Shown here piece by piece: positions 15,684-22,073 of a stretch of 26,833 nucleotides of DNA. Source of the DNA: JAAETI01 sp965368515 (lineage in GTDB: Bacteria > Actinomycetota > Acidimicrobiia > Spongiisociales > UBA5794); NCBI GenBank assembly GCA_965368515.1, contig CBDUNF010000022.1, positions 1 to 26,833 of the forward strand. Direction: 5' to 3'. The notes under the pieces are model-generated. The model was given only the letters and a program-made list of their open reading frames with translations, did not search any database and was not told where the DNA came from. Both the position numbers and the translations under genes were made by a program. Position 1 is the first letter of the stretch. Every line of letters starts with the position of its first letter.

Positions 15684-15689
15684 ATTGTA
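15684..15689 (-). promoter_or_regulatory. Probable -10 element of pspA
   Basis: TACAAT on the minus strand lies 27 bases before the pspA ATG, leaving room for a short leader that includes GGAAGGAA. Upstream, CGACC-AA-GGTCG (15703-15714) forms a small inverted repeat over the expected -35 position, a possible regulator site. Confidence 0.45.
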
Positions 15690-15718
15690 GATGTTTGCCA
15701 GCGACCTTGGTCGCCGAC

Positions 15719-17023
15719 CTAGCGACGACGTCGCTTACCCCCACCACGGACTCGCCCGCCACCGCTGCGGCGGCTTCGACTAGACCTGGTACTGCGAGTA
15801 CTGCTGCGACGGGGTGCCGGGGATCCCGGTCCGGGAACAACTCCCCCGCCCGTCCCACGGCTGGCACGCGGCGGTGGCGACGCACTGCGCGATGTCGAGC
15901 CGCGGCTGAACATCCCGCCAAGACCACCGCCACGCCGGCTCCCACCTGCGAGCACCTGCCCGGCAACACCGATCAGAATCTCCATTACACCGGAGTCCAT
16001 GTAGGAGCTGCGACGACCGGGGCGCCGCTGATAGTCAGAACGAGGTGCAGGCGCGGTCACCCGATCACCGGAAGGACGTTCGGGCTCAAACACCTTCCGC
16101 TCGGGACGCGATGGCTTTGGCTTCCCGTCAAGAACAGCTTCGGCGCAATCCAACTCCCAGATCGCCACATCCAGATCATTCGAAAGATCAACCAACTCCT
16201 GCGGCGTGTCAGCCTGCTGCAGCCGCTCGGTCACCGTCCGGTACGTGGCGCTCGCTTTGTTGTAGTACTCGTCAACCTCGGCGTTGTTGGCGACCCGTAC
16301 CTCGTCTTCCATGTCGAGAATGTCGTTGGCGATGGCGTCCACCTGCTTTTGCACTACGCCCCGCGCTTTGGTCAGTTGCTCGGCCGCGGCGTTCACCGTC
16401 TGTTTACTCCCCCGGCGCACCAGCCAGAACAGCAACAACCCCACGGCGCCGACGATCACGAAGATCCAAATGAGCCCGGAACTACCGCCACCGCCGCTTG
16501 ATGGCTCTGTCGATGCTGAAGAGGCAGCGGCCGTTGTCACGGGCGCAGCCGACGGTTCCGTGGCAACTTCCGACGCACCAACGAGACCTATCACGAAACT
16601 CGCCGCATACTCGGCGTCGTTGCCGCCTTGCTCGTTAGCGAACTCAAAGGCGTCTTCGAAGTCGGCCTCGCTGAAACCCTCGTCGTCGCTGACCCAGCCC
16701 ACATCCTCAGGCGACAGCACGAGAATCGTGCCGGCACCGATATTCATGTCGTCGAGAACGGACTCGGCAAAAGCCGAATTGCCACCCAGCGGTGTGTCGG
16801 CAAGGACAATCAGATGGAAGCGAGATCCATTGTTACGAGCGGCACTGACGATCTCAGTGGCGTCGCTCTCGCTGATTGACACTCCGCGGTCGAGATAGAC
16901 ACCGGTCGCGGACACATCTTCGACCACCTCGGAGATAGTGGCCGCAAGAACGCTCCCACCTCCAGTCGAGAGCAAGAGGGCGGCAATGACAGCAAGAAAA
17001 CCTGTTCGGCGTATCCAATTCAT
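15719..17023 (-). CDS. TPM-domain membrane protein with basic, Arg/Ser/Gly-rich C-terminal tail
   Basis: From ATG 17023 the product has 434 residues. A signal sequence (MNWIRRTGFLAVIAALLLS) leads to an extracytoplasmic TPM (TLP18.3/Psb32/MOLO-1) fold: VYLDRGVSISESDATEIV, RFHLIVLADTPLGG, and TILVLSPEDVGWVSDD. A Ser/Ala/Gly linker and one membrane helix follow (SGLIWIFVIVGAVGLLLFWL, about residues 182-201), then a cytoplasmic helical region with coiled-coil character (about 205-300). The last 120 residues are low in complexity and extremely basic, ending GGGKRRRR. TPM proteins are known partners of PspA systems, and pspA is the next gene. Two starts are possible: ATG 17023 lies six bases after TACGAT (leaderless), while in-frame ATG 17038 has GGAGG ten bases upstream for translation from the proC operon mRNA. 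Confidence 0.82.
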   Translation of the reverse strand: MNWIRRTGFLAVIAALLLSTGGGSVLAATISEVVEDVSATGVYLDRGVSISESDATEIVSAARNNGSRFHLIVLADTPLGGNSAFAESVLDDMNIGAGTILVLSPEDVGWVSDDEGFSEADFEDAFEFANEQGGNDAEYAASFVIGLVGASEVATEPSAAPVTTAAASSASTEPSSGGGGSSGLIWIFVIVGAVGLLLFWLVRRGSKQTVNAAAEQLTKARGVVQKQVDAIANDILDMEDEVRVANNAEVDEYYNKASATYRTVTERLQQADTPQELVDLSNDLDVAIWELDCAEAVLDGKPKPSRPERKVFEPERPSGDRVTAPAPRSDYQRRPGRRSSYMDSGVMEILIGVAGQVLAGGSRRGGGLGGMFSRGSTSRSASPPPRASRGTGGGVVPGPGSPAPRRSSTRSTRSSRSRRSGGGRVRGGGKRRRR

Positions 17024-17029
17024 GGGCCC

Positions 17030-17035
17030 ATCGTA
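17030..17035 (-). promoter_or_regulatory. Leaderless -10 element of the TPM-domain gene
   Basis: On the minus strand TACGAT is followed by GGGCCC and the ATG at 17023. It lies in the 37-base gap after the proline dehydrogenase stop and gives the TPM/pspA pair a promoter separate from proC. Confidence 0.5.
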
Positions 17036-17060
17036 CATACGCCGACAACCTCCAGGCAGG

Positions 17061-17975
17061 TCAGCCCCTGGACAACGCTGCTCGCAAGAAGAAAGCGATG
17101 TTCGCCGGCCTTTCCGCCATCCGGCGTGTCAGGTACGGATACCAGGCAACGCCGTACGGGACGTAGATCCGAAGCGGATCGCCGTTGGCCAGCATCTTCT
17201 CTTGGAGCCCGGTGCGAACCCCGTAGAGCATCTGATATTCGTACGGTCCTTGCCTCGCACCTGCCAACGACGAGGCAACGTCGAGGCGGTCGGTGTCGTG
17301 CGAGGCGATCGCCGGCTTCACGGAGTCATCGCTCATGAGCAGGTGGGCGATCCGATCAAACGCCTCGCTCACTTCGTCGCGTGATTGCAGCGCTACCTCG
17401 GCTGGCTCGGCGTACGCCCCCTTGCATAACCGGATGTGGCCGCCGAGCGGCATGAGCACGTCGAGATCCTGAACCGTCCGGTGCAGGTAGGCCTGAACTG
17501 CGATCCCAAGATTGCCATGCTTTCGCTGTGCGACCGCATAGATCTTGATGGTGTCACCGGTGACTTCGCTCTCCTCCATGTCAACGGTGACGCTCGTGCC
17601 AACCGTGGCCGCTCTCTCAGCCAGAGCGTCGAGCGACTCGGCAGCGAGGTCGTTATTGAAGCCAAGGCCCAGCTGCGACAACTTCACCGAGATGTTGCCG
17701 TTGAGACTGTGCTCCCCGATAGCGTCGAGACACCCCATGTAGTCGTCGCGGGCTGCCTCGGCCTGGGCTCGGTCGGTGACGTGCTCCCCCAAGTGGTCGA
17801 GGGAGACGGTGGCCCCCTTCTTGTTGATCTCAATGGCCGCGGCAACGGCCTGATCGAGGGTTTCCCCAGCAACGAACCGCGTGGAAAGCGCACGACCAGG
17901 CCGGGTTCCGGTGATCGTCTTGCGGACCAGGCCGCGATTTGTCACGGCGAGAAGGCTCCGCCCGATGACGTTCAC
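17061..17975 (-). CDS. Proline dehydrogenase, monofunctional
   Basis: This FAD enzyme oxidises proline to pyrroline-5-carboxylate (P5C) and passes electrons to the quinone pool. At 304 residues it is the short bacterial PRODH (as in Thermus, Deinococcus and Mycobacterium PruB), not the bifunctional PutA. Recognisable blocks are AYLHRT (163-168), RLCKGAYAEP (182-191), ASHD (224-227), YEYQMLYGVR (245-254) and YVPYGVAWYPYLTRRMAERP (271-290), the last holding the substrate-binding YLxRRxxE. No P5C dehydrogenase gene is in view. The GTG start at 17975 overlaps the proC stop in GTGA (17972-17975), so translation is coupled to proC, which runs the opposite reaction. The fixed overlap also rules out a longer start. 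Confidence 0.92.
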   Translation of the reverse strand: MNVIGRSLLAVTNRGLVRKTITGTRPGRALSTRFVAGETLDQAVAAAIEINKKGATVSLDHLGEHVTDRAQAEAARDDYMGCLDAIGEHSLNGNISVKLSQLGLGFNNDLAAESLDALAERAATVGTSVTVDMEESEVTGDTIKIYAVAQRKHGNLGIAVQAYLHRTVQDLDVLMPLGGHIRLCKGAYAEPAEVALQSRDEVSEAFDRIAHLLMSDDSVKPAIASHDTDRLDVASSLAGARQGPYEYQMLYGVRTGLQEKMLANGDPLRIYVPYGVAWYPYLTRRMAERPANIAFFLRAALSRG

Positions 17976-18805
17976 TTCTGGTGACTCGAACGTTCGAGGG
18001 CGATGTCACCAAGCTCGCGCGATCGCTGCGCCGCAGACTGGACGGCGCGCTCGAGCAGTGCCCGGAAGCCGCCGTCTTCGAGTGTGTGCATGGCAGCTGC
18101 TGTAGTCCCCCCGGGGGAGGTCACCTCGGCTCGCAGCCGGAAGGCACTCTTATCCGACACCGACAACAGGGCACCGGCACCTCGCAAGGTCTGGATAACC
18201 AGCTTCTCGGCAGCGTGATGCGGCAATCCTTCTCGAATCGCTGCCTCGGTCAGCGCCTCGGCCAGGAGGAACACGTATGCAGGCCCCGTGCCCGACACAG
18301 CCGTAACCGCATCCAGCAGGTCTTCCGAGAGCCGGATTGTCTCGCCGACTGCAGACAGCACCATGTCAGCAAGAGCCAATGCATCATCATCAGCATGGAC
18401 GCCTCCGCAGAACGCGGTCATGCCTTCGTCGACGGCTGCGGGCGTATTCGGCATCGACCTCACCACAGCGATGCCTTCGAGAGCGCTCTCGAACACCGCA
18501 AGCGGAACCCCGGCCGCAAGGCTGACGATGACCTGACCGGGCTGGACCAGAGGACTGATCTGCTCGAGCAGGTAGTCAACGTCCTTGGGTTTGACCGCGA
18601 CAACGAGCACATCGCGGTCCGCCACAGCAACAGCCGGGTCTAGCGTGGCCGGGATCGCGGTGTGTCGCTCCGCTTCCCGCGCACGTTCCTCACGGCGCAC
18701 TAGCAAGATCAGATTGTCCGTCTCCCAGCCGGCTCGGAGCAAACCCTCAGCGAGGATTTCCCCCATCGAGCCTGCCCCGAGAATGGCGACAGTTGGGTGA
18801 GTCAT
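17972..18805 (-). CDS. proC: Pyrroline-5-carboxylate reductase
   Basis: ProC reduces P5C to proline with NAD(P)H, the last step of proline synthesis. The 277-residue protein from ATG 18805 starts MTHPTVAILGAGSMGEILAEG, a Rossmann nucleotide site (GAGSMG), and has VKPKDVDYLLEQI, VRSMPNTPAAV and the family signature region SGTGPAYVFLLAEALTEAA and EVTSPGGTTAAAMHTLEDGG, so it is complete. GTG 18811 is two codons upstream in frame, but ATG 18805 lies seven bases after TATCAT, which fits the leaderless starts elsewhere in the window. It is the first gene of a minus-strand unit with proline dehydrogenase and is divergent from the histidine kinase. Confidence 0.93.
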   Translation of the reverse strand: MTHPTVAILGAGSMGEILAEGLLRAGWETDNLILLVRREERAREAERHTAIPATLDPAVAVADRDVLVVAVKPKDVDYLLEQISPLVQPGQVIVSLAAGVPLAVFESALEGIAVVRSMPNTPAAVDEGMTAFCGGVHADDDALALADMVLSAVGETIRLSEDLLDAVTAVSGTGPAYVFLLAEALTEAAIREGLPHHAAEKLVIQTLRGAGALLSVSDKSAFRLRAEVTSPGGTTAAAMHTLEDGGFRALLERAVQSAAQRSRELGDIALERSSHQK

Positions 18806-18812
18806 AGCCACG

Positions 18813-18818
18813 ATGATA
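18813..18818 (-). promoter_or_regulatory. Probable leaderless -10 element of proC
   Basis: TATCAT on the minus strand ends seven bases before ATG 18805. A TTAGAA at 18-base spacing is a poor -35. No Shine-Dalgarno sequence is visible before the ATG. Confidence 0.5.
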
Positions 18819-18863
18819 CGTAAGTCGCGGACTCGGTTCTAACCGGATCGAATTCGGCACGGT

Positions 18864-18869
18864 TACGCT
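18864..18869 (+). promoter_or_regulatory. Leaderless -10 element of the histidine kinase operon
   Basis: TACGCT is followed by six bases and the ATG at 18876. No Shine-Dalgarno sequence and no good -35 were found in the 70-base divergent region shared with proC. Confidence 0.5.
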
Positions 18870-18875
18870 GCCCGG

Positions 18876-20006
18876 ATGGAGCAACGGCCGACCGCCATGG
18901 AACCCACCTTGTTGTGGATCGTCACCGGGTATCGCATCTTCGCCGCTGTCTGGTTGTCGATTCTCGGTGCAGTCGCCGTCAGCAGCGAGACGACCACTGT
19001 CGAAGACCCTGGCGTTGTTTCAGCAACCATCGGCCTCGTGCTGATCTGGGCGGGCGTCGCCACCGCCATCCGCGTGCTCCGACCTCATGTCGCCGGGATG
19101 TGGCTGTTCGTCGGCATCGACCTGGTGATCAGCTGTTGGACGGTGCTTGCCGGGGACGTAGCGGGGACTATCCAGTTTGCGGGCGGGTATCCGCTGGTCG
19201 GCGCTTTCGCCGCGATATACGCGTTTGGCTGGGCCGGTGGAGTCGTCGGAGCAGCGGCGCTCACGACAGCCGGACTCGGACGCGTGTTTGACGGCGATCA
19301 GTCGGTACCCCAAGAGGTCGCCAATGCAATCGCCTACCTCTTTTCGGTGGGTGCTGCCACTGGTGTGGCCGCTGCGTTGCGTACATCGGAGCGAAGGCGG
19401 GTTGCAGTCGAGGCCGCCCTGGACCGGGAGCGCACCGATCGAATCCGAGCGGAAGAGCACGCCGAAGTTGCGGCCCACCTCCACGACTCTGTATTGCAGA
19501 CGTTGGCCCTCATCCAACGCGATTCTGCGGCCACGCCGGACATCCGCGGTTTAGCTCGCCACCAAGAGCGCGAGTTGCGGGCATGGTTGTTTCCGGAACA
19601 GGGGGCGCAGCCGGCAGGACCCGGCGGGTTCCGTGACGCACTCGTTGCAGTCTGCTCAGAAATCGAGGATCTGGGTGAAGCACAAGTCGAAACGGTGGTG
19701 GTCGGCGATAGCCCCGCCAATCCTGAGCCAATCATCCGCGCCGCCCGAGAGGCAATCCTGAACGCAAGCAAGCATGCCGGAGTGGAGACGATCTCGGTCT
19801 ACGGAGAGGCAAGCGACAACGAACTGCAAGTCTTCGTGAAGGACCGGGGGTCCGGCTTTGACCCTGCGATCGTCCCTGACTCGCGCCAGGGCATTCGAGA
19901 GTCAATCGTCAATCGCATGGAGCGCCACGGCGGATCTGCCGAGATAATCTCTACACCAGGGTCTGGAACCGAGGTCCGCTTGAGTCTGCCCACGGGGGAA
20001 GCATGA
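18876..20006 (+). CDS. DesK/NarL-type sensor histidine kinase (HisKA_3), membrane-bound
   Basis: This is the sensor of a two-component pair. The first 170 residues contain about four to five membrane helices (WIVTGYRIFAAVWLSILGAV at 14-33, then segments near 50-66, 75-92, 105-130 and 150-168) with only short loops, so the signal is probably sensed in or at the membrane. The dimerisation and phosphoacceptor helix has HLHDSVLQTLALIQ with H203. The HATPase domain has the N-box REAILNASKHAG and the G-box DRGSGFDP with a late GSGTEVRLSLP. Its 376 residues are usual. The gene overlaps the response regulator by ATGA. The stimulus is unknown; divergence from proC and nearness to pspA allow but do not prove an envelope-stress role. 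Confidence 0.88.
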   Translation: MEQRPTAMEPTLLWIVTGYRIFAAVWLSILGAVAVSSETTTVEDPGVVSATIGLVLIWAGVATAIRVLRPHVAGMWLFVGIDLVISCWTVLAGDVAGTIQFAGGYPLVGAFAAIYAFGWAGGVVGAAALTTAGLGRVFDGDQSVPQEVANAIAYLFSVGAATGVAAALRTSERRRVAVEAALDRERTDRIRAEEHAEVAAHLHDSVLQTLALIQRDSAATPDIRGLARHQERELRAWLFPEQGAQPAGPGGFRDALVAVCSEIEDLGEAQVETVVVGDSPANPEPIIRAAREAILNASKHAGVETISVYGEASDNELQVFVKDRGSGFDPAIVPDSRQGIRESIVNRMERHGGSAEIISTPGSGTEVRLSLPTGEA

Positions 20007-20635
20007 CAACCGTCTTCATCGTCGATGACCATGATCTATTCCGCGCCGGAGTCAGGGCCGAGCTGCCCGACGACCTCGAGATCGTTGGCGATGCTTCCGA
20101 GGTTCCCGCCGCCATCGAGATGATCAGAGAACGACAGCCAGATCTCGTGCTGGTTGACGTTCACATGCCTGCTGGCGGCGGTCGAGCCGTCATTACCGGG
20201 GTGCACACAACCCACCCCCATATCCCTTTCCTTGCAATCTCCGCATCGGATGCACCCGAAGATGTGGTTGCGACGGTGCGCGCCGGCGCTCGTGGCTATG
20301 TGACCAAGACGGTATCGCCATCCGACCTCGCCGACGCCATCCGCCGCGTTGTCGACGGCGATGCGGTGTTCTCGCCGAAGCTCGCCGGCTTCGTACTCGA
20401 CGCTTTCTCCGCTATCGACGTCAAGGACCTCGACCCAGAACTCGACAAGCTCACCAAGCGGGAGCGTGAGGTTCTACAGCACATCGCCCGCGGCTACACC
20501 TATAAGGAAGTCGGAGAGCAGCTGTTCATCTCAGCCAAGACGGTGGAGAACCACATGTCGGCCGTACTGCGCAAGCTCCAGCTCTCCAATCGGCGTGAAC
20601 TCACTCGCTGGGCTCAGGACCGCGACCTCATTTAG
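20003..20635 (+). CDS. NarL/LuxR-family response regulator
   Basis: This DNA-binding partner of the upstream kinase has 210 residues. The receiver domain has the acidic pocket VDDHD (8-12), phosphorylation site D52 in LVLVDVHMPAGGG, and the conserved Lys in GYVTKTVSPSDL. The C-terminal LuxR-type helix-turn-helix is complete: LTKREREVLQHIARGYTYKE through SAKTVENHMSAVLRKLQLSN. The start ATG overlaps the kinase stop (ATGA at 20003-20006), so kinase and regulator are translationally coupled. Targets are not known. The gene converges on the DUF1023 gene, with a 16-base gap and no clear terminator. Confidence 0.92.
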   Translation: MTTVFIVDDHDLFRAGVRAELPDDLEIVGDASEVPAAIEMIRERQPDLVLVDVHMPAGGGRAVITGVHTTHPHIPFLAISASDAPEDVVATVRAGARGYVTKTVSPSDLADAIRRVVDGDAVFSPKLAGFVLDAFSAIDVKDLDPELDKLTKREREVLQHIARGYTYKEVGEQLFISAKTVENHMSAVLRKLQLSNRRELTRWAQDRDLI

Positions 20636-20651
20636 CGAGCCTCCGTAGCAA

Positions 20652-22073
20652 TCAGTCAACTAGACCGACCTCGGAGTAGCGACCTTCGAGGATCAACACC
20701 AGATTCTCGAGGGTCGTCGCCTCAAAGTAGCTCGAATGGCCGTGCGAACCGGTAGTGGTGAGCTGTTGCGCACCAAAGCCTTCTGCAACGGGGTTCGTGC
20801 CGTGCCACAGTTCGTCCCTTGCGGTGAGGGTGCGACACACAGCCAATACCGGGAGCAACGGATGGAACCCGTGCCACCAGCGGAACGAGTCGAGCGGGTC
20901 TATCCCAAGACCGATCGGGTCCCCAGCAGCGAGAGCCGACCAAACACGGCCGTCCGGTCGCAGTATTGCGTCGTCGGCGCGATTCAGTGTGGTTCCCGGA
21001 CTCCCGACAAAGACCAGATTGTCGGCTGCAATACCAGCCGCCGCGGCCAGACCGGCCACAACTGAGCCGTAGCTATGGGCGATAACGGTGACCGACGTCG
21101 TTGCGTCGGGGTCGATCCCAAGCAGGAACCGGGTCAGATCAGGAGCGCCCTTCTCGGCGGCTGCTCGGGAAGCAGCATCGACACCGTCCGGCGTGTCATA
21201 GCCAAGCCAGGCAACGGTGGCGATGCCCGACCCGTCCGCAGCTTCCTGCATCGCCGCCGCATCAGATCTGAAGCCACCCTCAATCGTGCTGAAGTTGTTG
21301 ATGTCGTTCGCCATGCCTGGCACCAGCACCGCGATCCGCTGGGCATTGCTGAGATCCCCAAAGACCTCGGCGACACGACCATCGCCGCTTGGATCAAACA
21401 GAAGTATCTGCCGACCCTCTTCTAGCCACCGACAGAACTCCGCAATCTGCATCTCAGCTCGCAAGCCGAGCACTTTCGAAGGCACCAGAGCCGCATCGGA
21501 TCCACTTCCCTTGGCGACAAGCGCACGCAGTCGGACGATCTCTCTCTCGATCAACAGGTCGTTGGCGAGATAGCGGAATTCGGGGGGCACCCCGTCCAAC
21601 GGCCCAATCAGCTCGGGGTACCGGCGTGCCAGCGCGGAAAAGATGGCGGGTGCGATTGTCGCGACGGTCTCCGCCACCTCTTGCGGATCCATCCCACCGA
21701 GACGCTCCAGGAGCGCATGGTCGCTCCATGACTTGAAAGCCTCCCGCCAGTCGGTCAGGGGGAACACGGCCGATGCTGCAAAGTCGGCCAGCAAGGCGCC
21801 GATCGGGAAAGGACCGATAGTCACGTTCTCGTTCAGCTGTGCTCGATTGATGACCTCCGCTCGCCAGCGCAGCTCCATGGCCGCATCCACCAAATCGACG
21901 GCGATCGAGCTGAGGTTGGATCCGATCGACCCGGTATCGCTCACACAACGATGGTCCAGGATTGGAGCCACGTTGCGACCCGCCAGAGCGATTCGTTGCG
22001 CATATTGCTCCGACGTGGCCGCCAGCCCGACCAGACCCTGCGGGTAAATGCCGACAAATCCGTTCGGAGTCAC
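20652..22073 (-). CDS. DUF1023 alpha/beta hydrolase coupled to the type VII secretion-like ATPase
   Basis: From GTG 22073 it has 473 residues; the open frame continues upstream, but the GTGA overlap with the ATPase stop (22070-22073) decides the start. Residues 1-180 are helical, with the DUF1023-type segment ELIGPLDGVPPEFRYLANDLL (153-173, shown whole in the sequence). The hydrolase domain has AVLVPGMANDINNF (oxyanion strand), the nucleophile elbow VIAHSYGSVVAGL with S334, a likely acid D386 or D392, and a catalytic His in TGSHGHSSYFE (444 or 446). Such proteins often accompany WXG100 genes in actinobacteria and may be secreted or act on an envelope lipid, but the substrate is unknown. There is no Sec signal peptide. 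Confidence 0.82.
   Translation of the reverse strand: MTPNGFVGIYPQGLVGLAATSEQYAQRIALAGRNVAPILDHRCVSDTGSIGSNLSSIAVDLVDAAMELRWRAEVINRAQLNENVTIGPFPIGALLADFAASAVFPLTDWREAFKSWSDHALLERLGGMDPQEVAETVATIAPAIFSALARRYPELIGPLDGVPPEFRYLANDLLIEREIVRLRALVAKGSGSDAALVPSKVLGLRAEMQIAEFCRWLEEGRQILLFDPSGDGRVAEVFGDLSNAQRIAVLVPGMANDINNFSTIEGGFRSDAAAMQEAADGSGIATVAWLGYDTPDGVDAASRAAAEKGAPDLTRFLLGIDPDATTSVTVIAHSYGSVVAGLAAAAGIAADNLVFVGSPGTTLNRADDAILRPDGRVWSALAAGDPIGLGIDPLDSFRWWHGFHPLLPVLAVCRTLTARDELWHGTNPVAEGFGAQQLTTTGSHGHSSYFEATTLENLVLILEGRYSEVGLVD

Noticed and set aside
14985..15722. A 245-codon open frame on the plus strand
   Set aside because: It is antisense to pspA; its Leu-rich product comes from the Glu/Lys-rich coiled-coil codons of pspA.
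20656..20692. Hairpin near the end of the DUF1023 gene as a bidirectional terminator
   Set aside because: The stem is only about five pairs (CCTCG/CGAGG) with a long loop, and it lies within coding sequence.
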